A DNA stretch of 9,394 nucleotides, taken from positions 1 through 9,394 of the forward strand of contig JAFGGR010000047.1 in assembly GCA_016930475.1 (NCBI GenBank). Direction: 5' to 3'. This document shows positions 1 through 6,873 of the stretch, in pieces. The DNA comes from Clostridiales bacterium (GTDB lineage Bacteria; Bacillota; Clostridia; Saccharofermentanales; Saccharofermentanaceae). Below the pieces are notes generated by a model that was not told the origin of the DNA, did not search any database, and worked only from the letters and a program-made list of their open reading frames with translations. The position numbers and the translations under genes are program-made. Position 1 is the stretch's first letter. Each line of letters begins with the position of its first letter.

Positions 1-2973
1 CGTGAGCACAACCTGAAGAACATCGATATCGACATACCCAGAGAGAAACTCGTCGTTTTGACCGGTCTTTCGGGTTCGGGGAAATCCTCGCTTGCTTTCG
101 ATACGATTTACGCCGAAGGGCAGAGGCGATATGTCGAGTCATTATCGTCCTACGCGCGCCAATTCCTGGGGCAAATGGAGAAGCCCGATATCGATCGGAT
201 CGACGGCTTGTCGCCCGCGATTTCCATTGACCAGAAGACCACCAGCAAGAATCCGAGGTCCACGGTCGGTACCGTGACCGAGATTTACGACTATCTTCGT
301 CTCCTTTACGCGCGGGTCGGGACTCCGCACTGTCCGGAATGCGGCAAAGAGATCCGTTCGCAGTCCGTCGACCAGATCGTCGATACGCTTCTTCGCTACC
401 CCGACGGCACTCGGGTCGTGCTCATGGCACCCGTGGTGCGGGGCCGGAAGGGCGAGTACGCGAAGCTTTTCGAGGAATTACGAAAGGCGGGATACGCGCG
501 CGTCCGCGTGGACGGAGAAATGTTCGAGCTCGATGAGGATGTCGACCTGGATAAGAATAAGAAACATTCGATCGAAGTGGTAGTCGACCGGATCATCATC
601 CGTCGCGATATCCACGGCCGCTTAGCGGATTCGGTAGAGGGAACCGTCCTGATATCCGACGGCCTCCTGCAGGTGTCGGTCCAGATCCCCGAAGATGAGA
701 ATGAGTTCGGCGATATCATCTATAAGGAAGAGGAGGTCTTGTTTTCGCAGAAATATTCATGTCCGGATTGCGGGATCGGCTTTGAAGAACTGAACCCGAG
801 AATGTTTTCATTCAATAATCCTTTCGGTGCCTGTCCTGACTGCTCGGGTATTGGATCACACTCTTATGTTGACCCCTTTCTTTGCGTTTCAGACCCCGGG
901 AAATCGATCAATGAGGGTGCCATACGCACGGCCGGATGGAACTTCGACGACGACAGCAGTTGGGGCCGCGCTTTTGTCGTAGCATTGTCTGACCGGTATT
1001 CCTTTTCTCTTGATACGCCCTGGGATCAACTGCCGAAGCGGATCCGGGATATCATCCTTTTCGGAAACGGCGGCGAGGTGTTGTCGATCGACACGAGGAA
1101 CAGCAAGTATTCCCGAGGCGCCGAATACCGGTCGAGCTGGCAGGGGATCGTCCCCAGTCTCGAGCGTCGTTATCGTGAGACCGGATCGGAGGACATGAAG
1201 GAATACTACGAGCAATATATGAATATCCATCCCTGTCCGGCTTGCGGAGGCGCAAGACTGAACAAAAAGAGCCTTTCGGTCACGATCGGAAACTACAACA
1301 TCCACGAATTGACCTGCCTCCAGATCAGAAAATGTCTGAAAATTCTCGAAAATCTCAACTTCTCCGAGCGCAGGCTCACGATCGCGGAACCGATTTTGAA
1401 GGAGATCCGCGCCCGGCTCGGTTTTCTCCTGGATGTCGGTCTGGACTATCTGTCGCTGAGTCGCTCATCGGCGACCCTCTCCGGCGGTGAGTCGCAACGG
1501 ATCCGTCTGGCGACTCAGATCGGGTCCGGCCTGATGGGCGTCCTTTATATCCTCGACGAGCCGTCGATCGGTCTTCATCAACGCGATAACGCAAAACTGC
1601 TCCGGACACTCAAGCGACTCCGCGATCTCGGGAATACGGTTTTGGTCGTCGAACATGACGAGGAGACAATGCGGGAAGCCGATTGCGTGATCGACCTGGG
1701 CCCGGGTGCCGGAGAACACGGAGGCGAACTGGTCGCAATCGGCTCCCTGGAGGAGATCATGCGGACCGAAAAATCCATAACGGGTCAATATTTGAGCGGC
1801 AAGAAGTTCATCCCCCTCCCGGTGATCCGACGAGCTCCGAACGGCCATTATCTGACCGTACACAAGGCGCGCGAAAACAACCTTCAGGAGATCGACGTTC
1901 GGATCCCTCTGGGGTTGATGACATGCGTCACCGGAGTATCCGGATCCGGGAAAAGTTCGTTAGTCAACGGGATCATCCTGAAGAAACTCGCGGCGGACCT
2001 GAACGGAGCCAAGCGTCAATTCGGCGCGTTCGAGTCGATGGAAGGGTTGGAATTCCTGGACAAGGTGATCGCCATCGATCAGTCTCCGATCGGAAGAACG
2101 CCGAGATCCAATCCGGCGACATATACCGGATGTTTTGATTTGATCCGGGACCTGTTCGCGGGCAGTCGGGACGCTCGTGCCCGCGGATATTTGAAGGGTC
2201 GCTTCAGCTTCAATGTTAAAGGCGGTCGGTGCGAGTCCTGCGGAGGCGACGGGGTCAACCGGATCGAGATGCATTTTCTGCCGGATGTCTTTGTCACGTG
2301 CGACGTCTGCAAGGGCAGAAGATACAACAGGGAGACGCTGGAGGTCCGGTATAAGGGGAAGAACATCGCCGACGTATTGGAGATGACCGTCGACGAGGGA
2401 TTGGAATTCTTTTCGAGCATTCCGAGGATCCGGAGAAAACTGGAGACCCTTTCCGAGGTCGGTATGGGATATATTCGGTTGGGACAGCCTTCGACGCAAC
2501 TGTCCGGAGGAGAGGCCCAGCGTGTCAAGCTCGCGACGGAATTGTCCAAAAGGAGTACGGGGCGGACGTTCTACATCCTGGACGAGCCGACGACGGGATT
2601 GCACATTGCCGATGTGCATAAGCTTGTTGACATTTTGCAAAGACTGACCGAAAATGGTAATACTGTTTTGGTAATTGAACACAATCTCGACGTCATCAAG
2701 ACGGCCGATTATATAATTGATTTAGGACCGGAGGGTGGAGATAAGGGCGGAACCGTCGTTGCTCTGGGCACTCCGGAAGAGATCGCGACAAACCCATCGT
2801 CATATACCGGACAGTATTTGGCTCCGCTCCTCGAGAAAGCCCGTAATTACGGACCTCGTCGCGATTCGGAGATTAAGAAGTTTAAGGCCGTGGTCGAGAA
2901 GGACAAACTCGAGATCGCGACCTCCGTGAAACCGCGCAGAAAGAGAAACGCGAGAGAGACAAAGGATAAATAG
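1..2973 (+). CDS. uvrA: UvrA, excinuclease ABC subunit A (5' end outside the window)
   Basis: UvrA is the damage-sensing ATPase of nucleotide excision repair; as a dimer with UvrB it scans DNA and loads UvrB at lesions. The frame is open from base 1, beginning REHNLKNIDI, which matches family position about 10, so roughly nine N-terminal residues and the start codon lie upstream. Counting from base 1 (990 residues): Walker A GLSGSGKSS at 22-30 (K28); zinc finger C254, C257, C278, C281; ABC signature LSGGESQ at 493-499; Walker B D519-E520; second Walker A GVSGSGKSS at 645-653 (K651); second zinc finger C744, C747, C767, C770; second signature LSGGEAQ at 834-840; Walker B D861-E862. Every expected element is present and intact. 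After the usual end near L944 there is a 46-residue lysine/arginine-rich tail. The stop TAG directly abuts the next gene's ATG. A TTG at base 58 is not the real start, because conserved sequence lies before it. Identification is essentially certain. Confidence 0.98.
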   Translation, partial: REHNLKNIDIDIPREKLVVLTGLSGSGKSSLAFDTIYAEGQRRYVESLSSYARQFLGQMEKPDIDRIDGLSPAISIDQKTTSKNPRSTVGTVTEIYDYLRLLYARVGTPHCPECGKEIRSQSVDQIVDTLLRYPDGTRVVLMAPVVRGRKGEYAKLFEELRKAGYARVRVDGEMFELDEDVDLDKNKKHSIEVVVDRIIIRRDIHGRLADSVEGTVLISDGLLQVSVQIPEDENEFGDIIYKEEEVLFSQKYSCPDCGIGFEELNPRMFSFNNPFGACPDCSGIGSHSYVDPFLCVSDPGKSINEGAIRTAGWNFDDDSSWGRAFVVALSDRYSFSLDTPWDQLPKRIRDIILFGNGGEVLSIDTRNSKYSRGAEYRSSWQGIVPSLERRYRETGSEDMKEYYEQYMNIHPCPACGGARLNKKSLSVTIGNYNIHELTCLQIRKCLKILENLNFSERRLTIAEPILKEIRARLGFLLDVGLDYLSLSRSSATLSGGESQRIRLATQIGSGLMGVLYILDEPSIGLHQRDNAKLLRTLKRLRDLGNTVLVVEHDEETMREADCVIDLGPGAGEHGGELVAIGSLEEIMRTEKSITGQYLSGKKFIPLPVIRRAPNGHYLTVHKARENNLQEIDVRIPLGLMTCVTGVSGSGKSSLVNGIILKKLAADLNGAKRQFGAFESMEGLEFLDKVIAIDQSPIGRTPRSNPATYTGCFDLIRDLFAGSRDARARGYLKGRFSFNVKGGRCESCGGDGVNRIEMHFLPDVFVTCDVCKGRRYNRETLEVRYKGKNIADVLEMTVDEGLEFFSSIPRIRRKLETLSEVGMGYIRLGQPSTQLSGGEAQRVKLATELSKRSTGRTFYILDEPTTGLHIADVHKLVDILQRLTENGNTVLVIEHNLDVIKTADYIIDLGPEGGDKGGTVVALGTPEEIATNPSSYTGQYLAPLLEKARNYGPRRDSEIKKFKAVVEKDKLEIATSVKPRRKRNARETKDK
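2961..2966 (+). promoter_or_regulatory. Ribosome binding site of the ClpE-like gene, inside the uvrA 3' end
   Basis: AAAGGA lies seven bases before the ATG at 2974 and is wholly inside the last uvrA codons. With the uvrA stop touching the ATG, this points to ribosomes finishing uvrA restarting on the next gene. The spacing supports 2974 as the start. No separate promoter is evident in the junction itself. Confidence 0.7.
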
Positions 2974-5439
2974 ATGACAAAATGCATTATCTGCAAAAAG
3001 AATGTGGCCGTCGTTTTTACGACCCGGATCGAGAACGGAAAGCGGATCAGTGAAGGGCTTTGCTTAAAGTGTGCCTATCAGACCGGGATCGGCGGAATCG
3101 ATGAGATGTTCGCTAAGTCCGGTATCAACGAGAAGAACATCGATCGGGTCTCCGATCGGCTCAACAACCTGATGTCGGGAGTCGAAGGGACCCAGCCCGA
3201 GGACATCTTTAAGATGCTTCTGAGTTCGGACGACCTGTTGCTGGACAAGAATATGTCCGATGGCGGCGAAGAGTATCCCGATAACGAGGACGATCCGCAG
3301 GACACGGATCTTGGTTTTCTTGAAATCGGGAATCAGGATTCGGGCGGGTCATTCGATATGAATGACGAATCACTCTCCGACAATCCTTTCGATATGTCGT
3401 CCGAGGAATTATCCGGAGACGATAAGAAGGCGGATGCGGATGCTCCGGGTCCGTCCCCACGCAGGACCGCTGATCGCCGCAGAGAGCCGAAGCTTCGATT
3501 TCTCGATCAGTTCGGAACGAATCTGACGCTGAAAGCCAAAGATGGCAAGATCGATCGGATCATCGGCCGGGAGAAGGAACTGGAGCGTGTTATCCAGATC
3601 CTTAACCGCCGTTCAAAGAACAACCCCGCGATCCTCGGTGCCCCGGGCGTCGGCAAGACGGCCATCGCGGAAGGCTTAGCCGTTCGGATTGCCGAAGGAC
3701 AGGTCCCGGCGAAGCTTTTGGATATGTCCGTTTACCTTCTGGATATGACCGCCATGGTCGCCGGAACTCAGTTCAGAGGCCAGTTTGAGAGCCGGATGAA
3801 GGGTGTCGTCGAAGATGCCAAGAAGAGTGAGAACGTGATCCTGGTCATCGACGAGCTCCACAACATCATGGGTGCGGGCGACGCAGAAGGCGCAATGAAT
3901 GCCGCGAACATTCTGAAGCCGGCGCTGGCTAAGGGTGAGATCCGCGTCATCGGCTCGACCACACTGGATGAGTACCGACGTTTTATCGAGAAGGATTCCG
4001 CTCTCGAGCGACGTTTCCAGAAGGTGATCGTCGAGGAGCCGAGCGTGGCGGAGAGTATCGAGATACTGAAGGGGATCCGCGATTATTATGAGAAGCACCA
4101 CCACGTCTCCTATTCGGATGAGGTGATCGAATACGCCGTCAAGGCATCGGCAAGATACATCATGGATCGTTTTCTGCCGGACAAGGCGATCGACTTGCTC
4201 GACGAATCCGGATCCAGAGCGAACCTCAGAGAGGTTCGTCTGGTCAAGCATAAGTCGCTTACGAAAGAAAAGTCCGAGATGGAGAAGCGCCTGGCGGATA
4301 TCGAACAGAAGATCGAAGCTTCGGCACCGCAGATCATCGAGCAGGAAGGCCTTTACGAGAAGCAAGCGGAGACCAAGGCGCACCTGCTTCGCGTGGAGAA
4401 CGAACTGGAGTCTCTGGAGAGCGAGATGGTTCCGACCATCATATCCCATGAGGATATTTCCGCGGTCATTGAAATGTGGACGGGCATCCCGGTCAAGCGA
4501 ATTTCGGAGACGGAATCCGAGAAATTGATGAAACTTGAGGATCGCCTTCATATGCGCGTCGTCGGTCAGAATGATGCGGTGAGCGCTTTGGCTCGCGCGA
4601 TTCGCCGCAACCGCTCCGGATTCGGTAAGAAGCACAAGCCGGCGTCCTTTATCTTCGTCGGTCCGACCGGCGTCGGTAAGACCGAACTTGTAAAAGCGGT
4701 CGCGGAGGCGATGTTCGCCCGCGAAGACGCATTGATCCGTATGGATATGTCCGAATTTATGGAGGCGCACACGGTCAGCAAGCTGATCGGATCACCCCCC
4801 GGATACGTTGGGTACGATGACGGAGGACAGCTGACGGAGCGGGTCCGTCGCAAGCCATATTCGGTGATCCTTTTCGACGAGATCGAGAAGGCGCACCCGG
4901 ATGTGTTCAATCTGCTCCTGCAGATCCTCGACGACGGTCGACTGACCGACAGTCACGGACGCCTGGTCAATTTCGAGAATACCATTTTGGTGATGACCTC
5001 CAATGCCGGAACGACGCTGAAGTCAAACGGATTCGGCTTCGGGTCGGAGGGCCACGTCGCGATGGAGAGCCGGGTGCAGACCGTACTCAAGGATATGTTC
5101 CGACCGGAGTTTCTGAACCGCGTCGACGAGATCATTGTGTTTCAAGAGCTTACGAGGGACGAGATTCGTCAGATCGTCGATTTGATGCTCAAGGAGCTTT
5201 CCGCGCAACTGACCGATAAGGGCATCGCCCTGAACGTTTCCGAGAAAGCGAAGGACGCGCTCGCGACAGAGGGCTATGACGTCAAGTACGGGGCCAGACC
5301 CCTTCGCAAGACGATACAGCGCCGCTTGGAGGACCCGTTGTCCGATATGTTCCTGACCTCGAAGCTCGAGAAGGTCAGCGGGGTGGTCGTTGACCACGAC
5401 GGCGAGAAATACACCTTTGCGTTGAAAGAAATGGAATAG
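2974..5439 (+). CDS. ClpE/ClpC-like AAA+ unfoldase with N-terminal zinc finger
   Basis: Hexameric HSP100 ATPase of the Clp family, expected to unfold proteins and pass them to ClpP in the cytoplasm. Layout of the 821 residues: a zinc-finger-like head with C4, C7, C30 and C33, as in ClpE and McsA, instead of the paired Clp_N repeats of ClpC/ClpA; an acidic linker at about 86-156 (25 of 71 residues Asp/Glu); AAA+ domain D1 with Walker A GAPGVGKT at 222-229, Walker B D293-E294 and arginine-rich ALERRF; a coiled-coil middle domain at about 426-490; domain D2 with Walker A GPTGVGKT at 563-570, Walker B D635-E636 and pore motif GYVG. A hydrophobic-Gly-Phe tripeptide FGF at 687-689 sits where ClpP-binding loops carry LGF, IGF or VGF. 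ClpE of Bacillus is about 700 residues, so the extra length is mostly linker. The D1 pore motif reads GTQF (F267) where relatives usually have Tyr. The clpE name is likely but not given because the linker is atypical; a divergent ClpC is the alternative. Confidence 0.93.
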   Translation: MTKCIICKKNVAVVFTTRIENGKRISEGLCLKCAYQTGIGGIDEMFAKSGINEKNIDRVSDRLNNLMSGVEGTQPEDIFKMLLSSDDLLLDKNMSDGGEEYPDNEDDPQDTDLGFLEIGNQDSGGSFDMNDESLSDNPFDMSSEELSGDDKKADADAPGPSPRRTADRRREPKLRFLDQFGTNLTLKAKDGKIDRIIGREKELERVIQILNRRSKNNPAILGAPGVGKTAIAEGLAVRIAEGQVPAKLLDMSVYLLDMTAMVAGTQFRGQFESRMKGVVEDAKKSENVILVIDELHNIMGAGDAEGAMNAANILKPALAKGEIRVIGSTTLDEYRRFIEKDSALERRFQKVIVEEPSVAESIEILKGIRDYYEKHHHVSYSDEVIEYAVKASARYIMDRFLPDKAIDLLDESGSRANLREVRLVKHKSLTKEKSEMEKRLADIEQKIEASAPQIIEQEGLYEKQAETKAHLLRVENELESLESEMVPTIISHEDISAVIEMWTGIPVKRISETESEKLMKLEDRLHMRVVGQNDAVSALARAIRRNRSGFGKKHKPASFIFVGPTGVGKTELVKAVAEAMFAREDALIRMDMSEFMEAHTVSKLIGSPPGYVGYDDGGQLTERVRRKPYSVILFDEIEKAHPDVFNLLLQILDDGRLTDSHGRLVNFENTILVMTSNAGTTLKSNGFGFGSEGHVAMESRVQTVLKDMFRPEFLNRVDEIIVFQELTRDEIRQIVDLMLKELSAQLTDKGIALNVSEKAKDALATEGYDVKYGARPLRKTIQRRLEDPLSDMFLTSKLEKVSGVVVDHDGEKYTFALKEME

Positions 5440-5451
5440 TGCTTTTCGCGA

Positions 5452-5494
5452 CAAAAAACAAACCCGGCAGGAAACGATCCCGCCGGGTTTTTTG
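5452..5494. terminator. Bidirectional intrinsic terminator between convergent genes
   Basis: AAACCCGGC (5460-5468) pairs perfectly with GCCGGGTTT (5482-5490) around a 13-base loop. On the plus strand the stem runs into six T residues (5488-5493); on the minus strand the six A residues at 5453-5458 become a T-tract. It lies 20 bases after the Clp stop and about 48 bases after the argJ stop, so one hairpin probably ends both transcripts. Confidence 0.9.
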
Positions 5495-5537
5495 TCGGAA
5501 CTTTTGTATACCGCTCGAAAAGCGATCTCAGAATCGA

Positions 5538-6746
5538 CTACGTGCGATAGCTTCCGTTGATCTTTACGTAATCGTACGAAAAATCACAGGTCCACATGCG
5601 GTCTGCACAGGACCCGGAATGAAGCCGGACATCGATCAGAACGGTAGACTCGGAGAGTATACGCTTGGCCTCGGCCTCGTCGAAATCCAGCGCGCATCCG
5701 CCTTTGCAGACTTGAAGGGTTCCGAAATAGATGTCTGCCCGATCCGGGTTAAAGCTTGCTCCGGAGTAGCCGGCGGCAGTCAGAATCCTTCCCCAGTTCG
5801 CATCTTCTCCGAAAATCGCCGTCTTGCACAAAGGCGAGCGGCAGATGCTTCGCACGATCAAGAGCGCGTCCTCTTCCGACGGGGCACCTTCGACCCGAAC
5901 CTCGATCAGTTTAGTCGCGCCCTCGCCGTCGGCGGCGATCATTTGAGCGAGATCCCGGGCAACGCTTTCAAGTGCCTGAGCGAAAAGCTCATATTCATCG
6001 GTTTCGGATTTAATCTCCTGCCCGGACATTCCGTTTGCCATCATGAGGATCGTGTCGCAAACCGACGTGTCTCCGTCGACGGATACGCGGTTGATCGTAT
6101 ACTTGACTGCATCGCGCAATAGCGTATCCAACGAAGAGGGGTCAATGTCGGCGTCTGTGGTGATGATCCCGATCAGCGTCGCTAAATCGGGATGGATCAT
6201 CCCGGAGCCCTTGGCCATGCCGGATATCGTGACCGTATTCCCGTTGATCTCGACAACGGCCGAAGCCTCTTTGGGGACGAGGTCCGTCGTCATGATGGCT
6301 CTCATCGCGGAATGTGCCGCTTCCTCGGAGGCGGAGAGATTTTTCTCTAACTCGGTGATGCCCTCCGTCATCTTTTTGACGGGGAGGCGTTTCCCGATCA
6401 CACCGGTCGAGCAGGTGAGGATCTCTTCCGGGCGGACACCGATCACGCGAGCGGCTTCGGCGGCCACCCGATCGGCATCCTCTTCACCCACCGGACCGAT
6501 GCAGGCATTCGCACTGACGCTGTTGATCAATACCCCGCGGCAAGTCCCGAACTCCGAAACCAATCGGCGGGTGCGCCGGAGGGAGTGCCCCTGGACGATA
6601 TTTCTCGTGTATACGCCCGCAACGGAGGCTGAGCACTCGGAGACGACCAATGCCAGATCGGGTTTTCCGTCTTTTTTCATGCCGCAATGAACTCCGGCGG
6701 CCAAATAGCCCTTGGGCATCGTGATGTAAGAAGATTGATTCGTCAT
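5538..6746 (-). CDS. argJ: ArgJ, glutamate N-acetyltransferase / amino-acid N-acetyltransferase
   Basis: ArgJ moves the acetyl group from N-acetylornithine to glutamate, closing the acetyl cycle of arginine synthesis; many members can also use acetyl-CoA to acetylate glutamate. The 402-residue protein has the family's normal length. The precursor cuts itself before a threonine in GSGMIHPDLATL: here A189|T190, with T190 becoming the nucleophile of the beta chain. TGVIG at 114-118 fits the oxyanion-hole region; SVDGDTS (222-228), GEDANWGR (313-320) and the C-terminal YVKINGSYRT are family hallmarks. After DGDTS the usual Thr-Asn is Val-Cys (229-230), a small variation. The start at 6746 is chosen because it has a Shine-Dalgarno site and the protein then begins as relatives do; an upstream ATG at 6794 would add 16 unconserved residues and lie upstream of the likely promoter -10. 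No other arginine gene is in the window. Whether it is mono- or bifunctional cannot be read from sequence. Confidence 0.97.
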   Translation of the reverse strand: MTNQSSYITMPKGYLAAGVHCGMKKDGKPDLALVVSECSASVAGVYTRNIVQGHSLRRTRRLVSEFGTCRGVLINSVSANACIGPVGEEDADRVAAEAARVIGVRPEEILTCSTGVIGKRLPVKKMTEGITELEKNLSASEEAAHSAMRAIMTTDLVPKEASAVVEINGNTVTISGMAKGSGMIHPDLATLIGIITTDADIDPSSLDTLLRDAVKYTINRVSVDGDTSVCDTILMMANGMSGQEIKSETDEYELFAQALESVARDLAQMIAADGEGATKLIEVRVEGAPSEEDALLIVRSICRSPLCKTAIFGEDANWGRILTAAGYSGASFNPDRADIYFGTLQVCKGGCALDFDEAEAKRILSESTVLIDVRLHSGSCADRMWTCDFSYDYVKINGSYRT

Positions 6747-6748
6747 AT

Positions 6749-6756
6749 TCACCCTC
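6749..6756 (-). promoter_or_regulatory. Ribosome binding site of argJ
   Basis: On the minus strand GAGGGTGA precedes the ATG at 6746, with GAGGG ending five bases upstream. It decides the start: no comparable site stands before the in-frame ATG at 6794. Confidence 0.65.
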
Positions 6757-6782
6757 GCGAAAATAGTACTAAACGAATGCGT

Positions 6783-6788
6783 ATTATA
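6783..6788 (-). promoter_or_regulatory. Candidate -10 element of the argJ promoter
   Basis: The minus strand reads a perfect TATAAT, placing the transcript start near 6776 and giving a leader of about 30 bases. No good -35 hexamer is found at 16-18 bases; the best windows match only two of six positions. The promoter therefore may need an activator or be weak. Confidence 0.5.
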
Positions 6789-6810
6789 CACCATTTGTCG
6801 TTTTTAAGCA

Positions 6811-6838
6811 TTCATATCGTATGAAAATACGATATAAT
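6811..6838 (+). promoter_or_regulatory. Promoter of the DUF975-flavoprotein unit
   Basis: A -35-like TTCATA (6811-6816, four of six consensus bases), a 16-base spacer and a perfect -10 TATAAT (6833-6838). Transcription would start near 6845, leaving about 29 bases of leader before the gene and its strong Shine-Dalgarno site. A perfect inverted repeat overlaps both hexamers. Confidence 0.6.
6814..6835. promoter_or_regulatory. Palindromic operator candidate, 9-bp perfect inverted repeat
   Basis: ATATCGTAT (6814-6822) and ATACGATAT (6827-6835) are exact reverse complements separated by GAAA. The 22-base site fills the space from the end of the -35 to the start of the -10 of the rightward promoter, the classical place for a dimeric repressor. 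The loop is only four bases and no T-tract follows, so a terminator is unlikely. The regulator is not identifiable from the window. Confidence 0.6.
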
Positions 6839-6859
6839 CAAGAAGGTTAAGAAAACCAC

Positions 6860-6865
6860 GGGAGG
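6860..6865 (+). promoter_or_regulatory. Ribosome binding site of the DUF975 gene
   Basis: GGGAGG stands eight bases before the ATG at 6874, a near-ideal site that fixes the start codon. Confidence 0.8.
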
Positions 6866-6873
6866 ATACAAAT

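Noticed and set aside
2625..2650. Possible CtsR heat-shock operator upstream of the Clp gene.
   Set aside because: The tandem GGTCAAA-type heptads required for CtsR are not present; only loose fragments such as TTGACA and TGACC occur.
1960..2682. A 240-codon open frame on the minus strand inside uvrA.
   Set aside because: Fully antisense to conserved UvrA sequence including the second zinc finger and signature motif; no family resemblance.
3676..4770. A 364-codon open frame on the minus strand inside the Clp gene.
   Set aside because: It lies wholly antisense to a clearly conserved AAA+ gene, has no recognisable domain, and long antisense frames are common in GC-rich genes with this codon use.
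5439..6122. A 227-codon plus-strand open frame running through the terminator and opposite argJ.
   Set aside because: It includes the terminator hairpin in its coding sequence and mirrors conserved argJ codons; no Shine-Dalgarno site supports it.
6775..6813. Inverted repeat GAATGC (6775-6780) and GCATTC (6808-6813) flanking the argJ -10.
   Set aside because: Only six bases per arm with 27 bases between; expected by chance in an AT-rich region.
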